Origin: a virus | DNA length: 64,000 nucleotides | Strand: one strand, 5' to 3' | IMG/VR virus record: IMGVR_UViG_3300009151_000045 | Span: 29,325 to 93,324 of that record | In this document: in pieces, positions 48,066-56,125 of the stretch | How the letters are laid out: each line of letters starts with the position of its first letter | Position numbering within the stretch: position 1 is the stretch's first letter | Translations under genes and position numbers: made by a program | The notes under the pieces: model-generated | The model's database searches: none | Told to the model about the DNA's origin: nothing | Seen by the model: the letters and a program-made list of their open reading frames with translations, nothing else

Positions 48066-50340
48066 CTGGTATCTCAACCAACGAAGCGGCAGAATCCACA
48101 GTCAGCAAAGGAACATTTTTAGATTCTTTTCCTTTGCTCACTATTACCAACTGATCTGCATTTCTGCTGATAGTGGCCCAACCACCATTCTTTAAATCAC
48201 CAAACAGCATGAGTTTGGCCAACGGACGTTTGATTTCTTTGTCAATAACACGTTGTAGAGGACGAGCACCCATCTTAGGGTCAAACCCTTTCTCAATAAG
48301 ATACTCTATAGCATCTTTGTTGATCTTGATACGAATAGCTTTGTCCTTGACCTGCTCACGTAGTTCATCCATAAACTTGCCCACAATCTTGACCATGGTA
48401 TCTTTGCTGAGCTTGCTAAATGTAACAACCCCATCTAAACGATTGCGGAACTCTGGAGTAAAGAACTTTTTCAAATCTTTATCGCTATAGTCCTTTTCTT
48501 GACCACCAAAGCCGATTGCATTCTTTTCAGCATCGGCAGCACCGGCATTGGTTGTTAGAATTAGGATCAAGTTGCGACAGTCGGCTCGTTTGCCATTGCT
48601 ACCGGTTATAGAGCCATTATCCATCAGCTGTAGTAACACAGTCATTACATCTGGATGAGCCTTTTCAACTTCGTCTAGAAGCAAAACAGCATTTGGGGCT
48701 TCTTGGATCTGTGTAATCAGTTGTCCAGCATCTTCTTCAAACCCAACATAGCCCGGTGGACTACCAATCAGCTTACTGATACTGTGTTTCTCTTGATACT
48801 CACTCATATCAAAACGTAGCAGTTTTACACCTAGATTCTTGGCCAACTGTTTGGCAGTTTCAGTTTTGCCAGTACCCGTTGGACCCATGAATACAAATGA
48901 TCCGATCGGTTTGTTTTCTGATTTAAGTCCTGCTTGTGCCACCATGATCTTATCTACAACTTCTGTTATAGCTAAGTCTTGACCATACACCACCTGTTCA
49001 AGATTTTCTTGTAGGTTACTGAGATTTGCACTTTCAGTCTCCATGATCTTTTCTTCGGGCATGTTAATCATCTTGGCCAGCTCATACTGTACTTCACGTT
49101 CAGTGATGATTCGCTCATCTGCAAGTTTGAGATTGAAACGACTACATGCTAGGTCGATCAGATCGATTGCCTTGTCAGGTAGTTTCTTATCTGTCTGATA
49201 CTTGACCGACAGTTTGATAGCCGCTTGTAATGCATCATCACGGATTTTGGTATTATGAAATCCTTCGTAGTATTTCTTAATACCTTTAAGGATCTGCAGA
49301 GTCACTTCAATTGTGGGTTCGTCAACAGTGATACGTTGGAAACGACGCATCAGCGCACGATCCTTTTCAAAGTGCTTGCGATATTCTTCCCAGGTAGTCG
49401 ATGCTACAACTTTGATGTTGCCTTTGCTTAGAGCCGGTTTCATCATGTTAGCGAGATCGTTAGCTGAGTTGCTAGCAGATCCTGCGCCACTGATCATGTG
49501 TGCCTCGTCGATGAACAGCACAGTCTTACCTTTCTTTTGCAGTGCTTTGATAACTTGTTTGAAACGTTCTTCAAAGTCACCGCGATACTTACTACCGGCC
49601 AACATGGCACTGATATCTAAACTATAGACTTTATATTCTTTCAAAAACTCCGGAACTGAACCGTTTACAATATTAAAGGCAAGTCCTTCTGCAATAGCAG
49701 TCTTACCAACACCTGGATCTCCTACGAGAATCACATTGTTTTTATTGCGACGACCCAGTGCTAGGGCAATATTTTCTAGTTCATCAATACGACCAATTAC
49801 TGGATCAATCTTCTTTTTAACTACTAGATCATTTAGGTTGCTTGTAAATTGATTTAAAGCTCGATCGCTATTCATGTCGGCGCCGCCTGTTTCTTCTTCA
49901 GCGTCTTCAGTGCTGTTGTTAATGTAATCAGCAAATTTATCTTTGTCAATATTTGCCTGTTGGATATAAAACACAGCCCAGCTACGCTTCTCGCCCATCA
50001 TAGCAAGGAATACATCTGTTGGTTCAATACGTTGCCGTCCATTGAACAACACTTGAGTGAATGCACGATTAAGTACACGCTCTACACTTTGTGTCTTTTT
50101 GGGTTTGACTACCACATCCGGAACAGTAATTTCACCGCATTTGTTTTGCAAGTAGTCTGTTAAACTATTCTTAAGCAAACTGGGATCACTGCCGTATCCT
50201 TGTATAGAACTAGTAAAAGTTTCATCAGACAACATAGCCGCCAGCAAGTGTTCTATTGTTAGATATTCATGATGCAGTTTTTTAGCAGTTTCGATAGCCT
50301 GTTCAAAAACTGCTTGTAAGTTGTCGCTGGGTTCAACCAT
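48055..50340 (-). CDS. clpA: ClpA-type AAA+ unfoldase
   Basis: This 761-residue protein has a Clp N-domain (about 1-140) and two AAA modules: Walker A GDPGVGKT near 207-214 with VLFIDEAH, and GPTGTGKT near 486-493 with LLLDEVEKAHPD. The middle coiled coil of ClpB is absent, and length fits ClpA. The second module keeps the NAIGFGG loop (IGF near 609-611), the ClpP-docking motif. No ClpP gene is in the window, so it probably uses host ClpP to degrade selected proteins. Confidence 0.92.
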   Translation of the reverse strand: MVEPSDNLQAVFEQAIETAKKLHHEYLTIEHLLAAMLSDETFTSSIQGYGSDPSLLKNSLTDYLQNKCGEITVPDVVVKPKKTQSVERVLNRAFTQVLFNGRQRIEPTDVFLAMMGEKRSWAVFYIQQANIDKDKFADYINNSTEDAEEETGGADMNSDRALNQFTSNLNDLVVKKKIDPVIGRIDELENIALALGRRNKNNVILVGDPGVGKTAIAEGLAFNIVNGSVPEFLKEYKVYSLDISAMLAGSKYRGDFEERFKQVIKALQKKGKTVLFIDEAHMISGAGSASNSANDLANMMKPALSKGNIKVVASTTWEEYRKHFEKDRALMRRFQRITVDEPTIEVTLQILKGIKKYYEGFHNTKIRDDALQAAIKLSVKYQTDKKLPDKAIDLIDLACSRFNLKLADERIITEREVQYELAKMINMPEEKIMETESANLSNLQENLEQVVYGQDLAITEVVDKIMVAQAGLKSENKPIGSFVFMGPTGTGKTETAKQLAKNLGVKLLRFDMSEYQEKHSISKLIGSPPGYVGFEEDAGQLITQIQEAPNAVLLLDEVEKAHPDVMTVLLQLMDNGSITGSNGKRADCRNLILILTTNAGAADAEKNAIGFGGQEKDYSDKDLKKFFTPEFRNRLDGVVTFSKLSKDTMVKIVGKFMDELREQVKDKAIRIKINKDAIEYLIEKGFDPKMGARPLQRVIDKEIKRPLAKLMLFGDLKNGGWATISRNADQLVIVSKGKESKNVPLLTVDSAASLVEIPDAG

Positions 50341-50821
50341 TTAATTTCCTTTGCTTTTTACGTGCCATACTTAGTTTTAAATCACTTACATATTCTGTAA
50401 ATGTAATTCCGTCTAAATGATCCAACTCATGCTGGAAACACCTACTATCAATGCCTTCAAGTTCTATTATACACTGTTTTCCAGTGCTGTCAAGATAGCT
50501 GGCGGTAATTTTGTTGTGGCGAGGAACTTTGAGCCATAGATTGGGAAAACTTAAACAACCTTCATTGCCTTCTATTTTATCGTTATCACCAAACATGATC
50601 CATGGATTAAAGCAGCCAAACTCACGTCCGTCAGTGGTACGCATAACAAACACTCTGCGTAGCAAACCAACTTGATTTCCGGCAAGCCCTATACCACCAG
50701 AGGCTTTCATAACTTCTAGCATGTCACGTTCTACAACTGCGGCATCAACATGTTTAACAAAGTCCCAATGTTCTGCCTTTTGTTTTAAAATTGGATCAGG
50801 CTCTTTTACTAAGTTCAGCAT
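50333..50821 (-). CDS. def: Peptide deformylase
   Basis: This 162-residue metalloenzyme removes formyl groups from new proteins. All three motifs are intact: GIGLAGNQVG near 43-52 (motif 1), EGCLSFP near 87-93 (Cys metal ligand) and QHELDHLDG near 130-138 (HExxH). Unlike many cyanophage deformylases it has a near full-length C-terminal helix. It lies between dnaJ and clpA and overlaps both, giving an early proteostasis operon. Confidence 0.95.
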   Translation of the reverse strand: MLNLVKEPDPILKQKAEHWDFVKHVDAAVVERDMLEVMKASGGIGLAGNQVGLLRRVFVMRTTDGREFGCFNPWIMFGDNDKIEGNEGCLSFPNLWLKVPRHNKITASYLDSTGKQCIIELEGIDSRCFQHELDHLDGITFTEYVSDLKLSMARKKQRKLNG

Positions 50822-51659
50822 CTAGAGTTCTCAACCGTTCTATTAAATTTGGATTAGTTACTGCGGGAGTCTTAATTTTGATTATGCTTACAAATCTGCC
50901 CTTGTACCCAGTGTTCACATTGGGAAATCCTGAACCGTTGCTGGCAAATTCTGTACCATGCTCTACCCCAGCTCGTATATCTAGATCCAACTGCTGTCCT
51001 GTTAAACTTGTTATTTTTTTCTTTACACCGATCATAGCTTCTATAGCACTGATCTCAACGTATTGATATAAGTCGTCACCTCTGCGTTCGTAGTTAGGGT
51101 CAGGCAGTACTAGGATAGTAACATTTAAATTACCTCTTGGAACTCCGGGCATACCGTCATCTCCAAGACCAGGATAGCGTATAGTGTCACCATGGCTAAC
51201 ACCAGCTGGTACATTGATAACCACGTTCTGATTGCGACCACTTGGCAGTCTATAATTGGCTTCTAGTTGTTTACCGTGATAGCTATCGACAAAACTTACA
51301 GAACATTGAATATTTAAATCTCTATTTCTACGTATCTGCTGTCTATGCATCTGTCCAAAAATATCACCAAATGGATGCCCGCCACCGAACATACCTCCAA
51401 ATGGATCAGCACCGGGTTGGAATGGATTTCCAGTATTAAAATGGAATTGTGTTCCGTTACCAAATTGTCGTTGCTGGTCATATTCAGCTCGCTTTTGCGG
51501 ATCACTTAGTATATCGTTAGCAACACTGATATCTTTGAACTTGGCTTGATCACCGCCTTTGTCCGGATGATGTTTATTAGCCAAGCTTCTATACGCTTTC
51601 TTTATTTCTTCAGGGCTAGCCGATTCGCTAACACCTAGTGTTTGGTAATAATCAGTCAT
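50796..51659 (-). CDS. dnaJ: DnaJ-like co-chaperone (CbpA type)
   Basis: This 287-residue protein has a full J domain with HPD at about 31-33 (ANKHHPDKGG), a Gly/Phe-rich linker near 70-105 (GGMFGGGHPFGDIFGQ), and a C-terminal two-domain substrate-binding part. The Cys-rich zinc domain of DnaJ is missing, as in CbpA. It would stimulate host DnaK. It is first in the operon with def and clpA, under the nested promoter at 51690-51718. Confidence 0.92.
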   Translation of the reverse strand: MTDYYQTLGVSESASPEEIKKAYRSLANKHHPDKGGDQAKFKDISVANDILSDPQKRAEYDQQRQFGNGTQFHFNTGNPFQPGADPFGGMFGGGHPFGDIFGQMHRQQIRRNRDLNIQCSVSFVDSYHGKQLEANYRLPSGRNQNVVINVPAGVSHGDTIRYPGLGDDGMPGVPRGNLNVTILVLPDPNYERRGDDLYQYVEISAIEAMIGVKKKITSLTGQQLDLDIRAGVEHGTEFASNGSGFPNVNTGYKGRFVSIIKIKTPAVTNPNLIERLRTLDAELSKRA

Positions 51660-51665
51660 AGTCGT

Positions 51666-51711
51666 AAAAAAGCTCCATTAATAATAGTAATTATACTATC
51701 TTTAATGGAGC
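51666..51711 (-). terminator. Rho-independent terminator enclosing the dnaJ promoter
   Basis: On the minus strand the stem GCTCCATTAA / TTAATGGAGC is followed directly by six T residues. The 20-nt loop region contains TATAAT and ACTAT-type bases. It terminates transcripts coming from the lysis genes. Confidence 0.75.
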
Positions 51712-51718
51712 CTGTCAA
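51690..51718 (-). promoter_or_regulatory. Consensus sigma70 promoter inside a terminator stem-loop
   Basis: TTGACA (51718-51713) and TATAAT (51695-51690) are separated by exactly 17 bp. The left arm of the terminator forms part of the spacer; the -10 lies in the loop. New transcripts contain only the second arm, so they would not form the hairpin. Confidence 0.85.
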
Positions 51719-51731
51719 GTTTTTGAATTAC

Positions 51732-51932
51732 TTACTTTTTCTTTTTTGGTGCCACTGTGTCTGGTTTTGTACCCGCAACTTTAGTGCCATCTGCTTTTTT
51801 ATGTTTTTTGACTTCTTTTTTAGCTGGCGCTTTCTTTTCAGCTACTGGTTTCTTAGGAGTTTCGGCATGTGCTAACTGAACACACACAATACTCCAAATC
51901 ACAATGTTTAATGCAATTAAAAACTTTTTCAT
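51732..51932 (-). CDS. Small secreted Lys-rich protein
   Basis: The ATG at 51932 (with AAGGAAA before it) gives 66 residues. Residues 1-23 are a classical signal peptide: MKKF, a hydrophobic core LIALNIVIWSIVCVQLA, and an AHA cleavage site before ETPKK. The mature part is almost entirely Lys/Ala/Pro (EKKAPAKKEVKKHKK). It follows the holin-like gene, so it may aid envelope disruption or occupy the periplasm late in infection. Function unknown. Confidence 0.65.
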   Translation of the reverse strand: MKKFLIALNIVIWSIVCVQLAHAETPKKPVAEKKAPAKKEVKKHKKADGTKVAGTKPDTVAPKKKK

Positions 51933-51942
51933 AATATTTTCC

Positions 51943-52500
51943 TTATAGTGCTGGTTGATCAAAAGTTGGAATAACTTTTTTACCACTTGTGCTTACTGCT
52001 GGGGTTGCCACTGGAGTTGTACCCCAGCTTGGTGCTGGTGTAAAACTTGTTGTTGAAGCTGGGGTACCAAAGCCACTTGCTGGTGCGCCGAATCCTGCTG
52101 AAGGTACGCTAGGTGCTGTAGACCCGCTTGATGGTACATTGGTTGTTGCATTTCCAAATCCTCCGATTATAGGTGTTGGTGGAGTGTATGAAGTTCCAAC
52201 TGCGCCACCATTGTTGGCCCCTGCTAATTTTTCTTGTGTGCGACCGTATGCCGCAAGTCCTAGCACAGCACCCATACTGATATGGAATAAACCTGCACCC
52301 TGTAATGTCAGTGGTTGCCATTGTACATTGACGCCACCGTGAAACAATGCTTGTATCAAAGACCATAATACAGGTGCGATAACAAAGTCAAATATACATA
52401 CACCCATGTACATCCAACCCATCATCGGACGCCACTTGGAGTTCATCCAATCTTCTTTTTTCTTTTCACTTGCGCTCATTTCTACTGTTTCTTCTGACAT
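51943..52500 (-). CDS. Holin-like membrane protein (3TM-holin type)
   Basis: This 185-residue protein matches the 3TM holin family pattern: KWRPMMGWMYMGVCIFDFVI near 22-41 (family WRPxxGW), APVLWSLIQALFHGG, and GLFHISMGAVLGLAAYGRTQ near 69-88, all in the first 100 residues. A long Pro/Ser/Gly/Ala linker follows (about 100-170), unusual for the family. A late promoter lies 27 nt upstream. It is beside spanin-like genes and an endolysin. Confidence 0.7.
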   Translation of the reverse strand: MSEETVEMSASEKKKEDWMNSKWRPMMGWMYMGVCIFDFVIAPVLWSLIQALFHGGVNVQWQPLTLQGAGLFHISMGAVLGLAAYGRTQEKLAGANNGGAVGTSYTPPTPIIGGFGNATTNVPSSGSTAPSVPSAGFGAPASGFGTPASTTSFTPAPSWGTTPVATPAVSTSGKKVIPTFDQPAL

Positions 52501-52527
52501 AGTTTTCGCTCCTTTGTCGTTGTTACG

Positions 52528-52535
52528 TATTTATT
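52528..52535 (-). promoter_or_regulatory. T4-type late promoter (AATAAATA)
   Basis: AATAAATA on the minus strand in the gap after the lipoprotein gene lies 27 nt before the holin-like ATG. Confidence 0.55.
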
Positions 52536-52794
52536 TTATGCTGTTGAATATCTTCTTCTGATGAGTATACCAATCAATCCAAGTGTCTACTTTGATCTGA
52601 CACTCTTGATATTGCCCGTAGTTGCCAGCTACAACACCAATAACTTCGCTTAATTTGGTAGTAGCAGGGTCTACAAGTTTTAAATCGGGACATGCAACTA
52701 ACAGCTCTGCAGGAACTTCGGGAAAAGTTTCTGCAACTGGTGTAGTCAAACATCCGGCTAGTAATAAAGGTAATAATAAAATCGCTATTCTCAT
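52531..52794 (-). CDS. Putative outer-membrane spanin lipoprotein (Rz1-like)
   Basis: This 87-residue protein has a signal peptide with lipobox (MRIAILLLPLLLAGC, Cys at about 15), so it should be a lipoprotein. The mature part is Pro-rich at first (TFPEVPAELLVACPDLKLVD) with a helical end (DTWIDWYTHQKKIFNSIK). This fits an o-spanin paired with the coiled-coil protein directly upstream, which would fuse inner and outer membranes at lysis. Confidence 0.65.
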   Translation of the reverse strand: MRIAILLLPLLLAGCLTTPVAETFPEVPAELLVACPDLKLVDPATTKLSEVIGVVAGNYGQYQECQIKVDTWIDWYTHQKKIFNSIK

Positions 52795-53243
52795 TTTTTA
52801 CCCTTTGGCATAGCTGCCGCGTTTAAATCTAAAATAACTTCTGGAGCCAGTTTACATTCTGCATCAATTACTGTGCTGTCTTTAACAATACGGTCTTGTA
52901 TTTGCACTTGTAGTTCTTTGACAGTTTTTACACGATCAATATATTCTTTTTGTATTACTACGTTTACTTCTTTACTTTTAGCTTCTGCGGCTTGGATGCG
53001 AGCATTGGCTTCCTTTATCTGCGCTTGCCATATACTAGTGACACCGTCACCTCCGCACATGAATGTGCCACCTAGGCAAATAACTATGAAAGCAATCTTA
53101 ACTGGTTCTTTATAAGGCATCAAAAATGGTATCATGGTAATGATGCCAGAAAAGAAGTAGCCTATCCCACCGGTACAGGCAATGGCCAACCAAACCCAAA
53201 AAGGTACTATCCCGATGATGTTGGCAATTAACCAGCTGAACAT
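52791..53243 (-). CDS. Putative inner-membrane spanin (Rz-like)
   Basis: This 150-residue protein has two hydrophobic segments (about 6-28 and 47-62) and then a long charged coiled coil (IKEANARIQAAEAKSKEVNV, KEYIDRVKTVKELQVQIQDR). It ends with a Cys and a short tail. The layout and its overlap with the lipoprotein gene fit an i-spanin, although the extra membrane segment is unusual. Confidence 0.6.
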   Translation of the reverse strand: MFSWLIANIIGIVPFWVWLAIACTGGIGYFFSGIITMIPFLMPYKEPVKIAFIVICLGGTFMCGGDGVTSIWQAQIKEANARIQAAEAKSKEVNVVIQKEYIDRVKTVKELQVQIQDRIVKDSTVIDAECKLAPEVILDLNAAAMPKGKK

Positions 53244-53244
53244 G

Positions 53245-53874
53245 TTAACCTTGTAATACCTGTAGTGCGTGAGTGTAATGCTTTTGACGATCTTCTAAAC
53301 CAAGTGTACCACCGTTGATACGTTTGGTCATGGTCAGGATGTCGCCTGTGTCAGCATACTGATTCAAATTGTTGCTTTCCCAGAACCAGCAGGCACTTTG
53401 TACAGCTCCCTCAAATGTTCCCAAGAACTCTGGAATTTGATCTAATGGAGTGTCGATACTTTCAGCAAATTTGGTGTAGTTTTGTTTACCAGTCAACTGT
53501 ATTAGGCCACGACCGCAATAACGAAATCCGTCACCTGACTCTTCTGGGCCATTGCCCATACGTCCGCCGTAAGCACGGTTGGCAATCTTTTCTGGATTAT
53601 GTGCATATTGGTTAGCAATATCCATGTTGGGAAAATAATGCGGCCATACTTTACACAAACTTTCTGCTTTGTAATTTAAATTTTCTACCAGTGCTCTGTA
53701 CCCGCCGCTTTCGTGCATGGTTTGCGCTAGGAATGCCGCCACACGTTCCGGTGTGTTGATATCGTAGTCAGGCAACACTTTGCACAATGCTTCGTGCCAA
53801 TGCTCGCTGTATTGATTATTTTCTAATATTGCTGTGCATTTTTCTTGTGAAAAATCAAATGTAAAATCTGTCAT
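53245..53874 (-). CDS. GH19-type endolysin
   Basis: This 209-residue enzyme belongs to the GH19 chitinase/lysozyme family: RVAAFLAQTMHESGGYRALV near 44-63 supplies the catalytic Glu, then AESLCKVWPHYF, ANRAYGGRMGNG and the substrate-site GRGLIQLTGKQNY. It has no signal peptide, so it depends on the holin. It would cut peptidoglycan at the end of infection. It shares one base with the upstream gene (TAATG). Confidence 0.9.
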   Translation of the reverse strand: MTDFTFDFSQEKCTAILENNQYSEHWHEALCKVLPDYDINTPERVAAFLAQTMHESGGYRALVENLNYKAESLCKVWPHYFPNMDIANQYAHNPEKIANRAYGGRMGNGPEESGDGFRYCGRGLIQLTGKQNYTKFAESIDTPLDQIPEFLGTFEGAVQSACWFWESNNLNQYADTGDILTMTKRINGGTLGLEDRQKHYTHALQVLQG

Positions 53875-54608
53875 TACTGTTTCCTTTTTAGTGACACGGC
53901 CCAGCCGTTGTTTTCAAATATAAATGTATCACCGATCTTGTTGATATTATAGTTTCCGATGACTTTGGTCAAGAACATTACCTCTGCCATATCTTTGTTT
54001 GCCATCATGATAGGACCTTTGACAGATTCATGGATTATTTCTTTACTGCCACTATTTATGATATCAAATGTTACACTACCGCTAAATTTTCGTTGGAAGC
54101 AAATACTTTCGTCAAGCACTGTCATTTTATCTGCATAGCTACGTTTGAAGAACTCACTAAAGTTATTTAATTTGTTTTCTTCAGTAGCAACATTGTATGA
54201 ATTCTTATCCTTGGGAACTATACTAGTCAAATTTTCTTCAGTGGCTTCCTGGCTTTTAAAACTCTTAAAATAACGAAAACGCATTTCGTCATAGCCTGTT
54301 ATTTTTTTAATACCTTCTATGATTTCAAAGATTTGTCTACCAATGTGCCTACTTCGTTCTATTTCAACATAGACTCTGTAATTACCATCATCAAGCTCGC
54401 CAGGAGTACAGTCTGCATCTAGTACAAAATTGTAACCCATCTCAATAAAGTTCTCTAGGTCTTTAGCAGGGTCCTGTTCATCTACGGTGAAACTTAGTAC
54501 ACAGATATCCTCATCATTACCGATATTGCTTCTGAAACTGTCTATCTCGAATACTTTTTTAACGAGATTTTTTAGATCGCCGGCTTTTAGACTTTCGGTT
54601 AGCTTCAT
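53874..54608 (-). CDS. Conserved phage protein of unknown function in the lysis/late block
   Basis: This 244-residue protein starts MKLTESLKAGDLKNLVKKVF and has a compact first half with FVLDADCTPGELDDGNYRVY near 80-99 and VEIERSRHIGRQIFEIIEGI. The second half is beta-rich. Similar proteins are conserved in T4-like cyanophages near virion genes. The start resembles the amphipathic targeting-type starts of other late genes, but lacks a clear cleavage site. It overlaps its upstream neighbour by ATGA. Confidence 0.6.
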   Translation of the reverse strand: MKLTESLKAGDLKNLVKKVFEIDSFRSNIGNDEDICVLSFTVDEQDPAKDLENFIEMGYNFVLDADCTPGELDDGNYRVYVEIERSRHIGRQIFEIIEGIKKITGYDEMRFRYFKSFKSQEATEENLTSIVPKDKNSYNVATEENKLNNFSEFFKRSYADKMTVLDESICFQRKFSGSVTFDIINSGSKEIIHESVKGPIMMANKDMAEVMFLTKVIGNYNINKIGDTFIFENNGWAVSLKRKQ

Positions 54609-55192
54609 GCAGGTGCTCCTGTGGGTGCGGAAGGCATTCCTCCTGCTGGTGCCGCACCTGGTGCTCCTGTAGGTGCAGGCGGAGGCATACCACCAGCGAT
54701 TGGTGCTGGCGCAGGCGGTTTTGCAACTGCTCCATCATTCAACATGGCTTCTTTATCATCGCCTCTCATCTTGTCCATATATCCTTTGTAGATATCAAAC
54801 GCAATTTTCTTTGGCATCTGCACTTCTACAACCCAAATAGGCTTGCGGTCTATGCGACCTTTTTTGCTGTTGGGACGTAGGTCGTCTGGGCTCTTGATTT
54901 TACGAGGCTCTAGTAAATGTGTCTCTTGATACAGAACTTTACAACCTAGCTCGGTCAAACGCTTGGCGGCTGTTGGATTAGGCATCTTTTCACGCGGCCA
55001 CATAAAGCCAGCTGTGATCCAATGACGATCTACTTTTGGTCCGTAGGCCAGTTCGCCATCTTCCCAGTTTTCATAAGCATACATGTCCATCTCGTCTAGA
55101 ACACGTTCAAAATCCTTTAATACAGCAAGGCCTGAATTGTTTTCGTAAAGTTCTTGAATGTTGCGAATAACGTCTAAAATGTCATGATGCAT
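54605..55192 (-). CDS. Conserved virion-type protein with Pro/Ala/Gly-rich tail
   Basis: This 195-residue protein has a compact part (VLKDFERVLDEMDMYAYENW, EDGELAYGPKVDRHWITAGF, KPIWVVEVQMPKK) and a disordered C-terminal tail of Pro, Ala and Gly from about 150. A similar core is conserved in T4-like cyanophages, where it is classed as a structural protein. A GCTAAATA late promoter lies 26 nt upstream. Confidence 0.6.
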   Translation of the reverse strand: MHHDILDVIRNIQELYENNSGLAVLKDFERVLDEMDMYAYENWEDGELAYGPKVDRHWITAGFMWPREKMPNPTAAKRLTELGCKVLYQETHLLEPRKIKSPDDLRPNSKKGRIDRKPIWVVEVQMPKKIAFDIYKGYMDKMRGDDKEAMLNDGAVAKPPAPAPIAGGMPPPAPTGAPGAAPAGGMPSAPTGAPA

Positions 55193-55218
55193 AGTGGTGT
55201 CCTAGATGATCTTATACT

Positions 55219-55226
55219 TATTTAGC
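55219..55226 (-). promoter_or_regulatory. T4-type late promoter (GCTAAATA)
   Basis: GCTAAATA on the minus strand 26 nt before the ATG at 55192, in the divergent gap upstream of phoH. Starts the lysis block. Confidence 0.5.
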
Positions 55227-55352
55227 TGGTTTTAAACGATAACTGATAAGTTTATTATTCTGTACAACGGTTAAATAATAGTGTAGGACCTCTGTAGTTA
55301 TCAAGGGCGGTCACTACAAGTCTTACTTTTTTATAAGAGTAGGAGCAACTAG

Positions 55353-56072
55353 ATGAGTAAACAACGAGTGAAAAAGCGTTTTACATCAGAAGTTAATATC
55401 ATTGATTTTCAGCCGTATCTTCCGGCAAAAAAGCAACGTGTGAGCATTAATGCACGTAACGCTAATCAGAAACTATATCTCAGTAAACTGTATGCAGAGA
55501 ACACTAGCATAGTACTTGCTATTGGTCCTGCCGGCACGGGTAAAACCATGTTGGCTGTACAGTATGGTGTCAAATTGTTTCAGGAAGGTAAAGTTGATAA
55601 GATCGTGGTAACCAGACCCGCCGTGTCCGTAGATGAAGATTTGGGATTTTTACCAGGTGACTTAAATGAAAAGATGGCACCATGGACCCGTCCTATATTT
55701 GATGTCTTGGGCGAATATTATCAGAAAAAAGAAATAGCAAGTATGCTAGAGGAAGGTACTATTGAAATAAGCCCACTGGCCTATATGCGAGGACGTACAT
55801 TTAAAAACGCATACATAGTTGCAGATGAAATGCAAAATGCCACGCAGAATCAAATGAAAATGCTACTGACCCGACTAGGAGAAGGGTCCAAGATGGTAGT
55901 GACAGGCGATCTAGCACAAGCAGACCGAGTGAGCGATAATGGTCTGATTGATTTTTGCAATCTACTCGAACAAAAAGAATATTTGGAACATATCGACATT
56001 ATTCGATTTGACGCCAAGGACATCGAACGCCATAATGCCGTGAAGGAGGTGCTTGCGGTTTATGGAGAATAA
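55353..56072 (+). CDS. phoH: PhoH-like ATPase
   Basis: This 239-residue ATPase has Walker A GPAGTGKT near 58-65, VVTRPAVSVDEDLGFLPGD as the family-specific segment, and YIVADEMQNATQNQMKMLL as Walker B. The length fits the single-domain PhoH proteins widespread in marine phages, role unclear (RNA metabolism or phosphate stress). It is the only plus-strand gene in the right half, with GGAG before the ATG, and has its own terminator. The 160-bp leader (55193-55352) holds an inverted repeat TGTAGT/ACTACA at 55293-55318 but no clear promoter. Confidence 0.93.
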   Translation: MSKQRVKKRFTSEVNIIDFQPYLPAKKQRVSINARNANQKLYLSKLYAENTSIVLAIGPAGTGKTMLAVQYGVKLFQEGKVDKIVVTRPAVSVDEDLGFLPGDLNEKMAPWTRPIFDVLGEYYQKKEIASMLEEGTIEISPLAYMRGRTFKNAYIVADEMQNATQNQMKMLLTRLGEGSKMVVTGDLAQADRVSDNGLIDFCNLLEQKEYLEHIDIIRFDAKDIERHNAVKEVLAVYGE

Positions 56073-56086
56073 AGCGGAAACGCTTT
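56071..56086 (+). other. Short GAAA-tetraloop hairpin after phoH
   Basis: AAAGCG-GAAA-CGCTTT is a perfect 6-bp stem with a GNRA tetraloop overlapping the phoH stop. No T run follows, so it may be an mRNA 3'-end stabiliser. Confidence 0.4.
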
Positions 56087-56098
56087 AGATTGTCATCG

Positions 56099-56124
56099 AA
56101 AAAGGGCCTTAACGGCCCTTTTTT
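56099..56124. terminator. Bidirectional rho-independent terminator between phoH and clamp loader
   Basis: The stem AAAAAGGGCC / GGCCCTTTTT with a 5-nt loop has A and T runs on both sides, so it can end transcripts from phoH (plus) and from the clamp-loader gene (minus). Confidence 0.85.
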
Positions 56125-56125
56125 A

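Noticed and set aside
55193-55352. A riboswitch or strong promoter upstream of phoH
   Set aside because: The leader has one inverted repeat (TGTAGT/ACTACA) and AT-rich stretches, but no TTGACA-type pair with the right spacing and no recognisable riboswitch fold.
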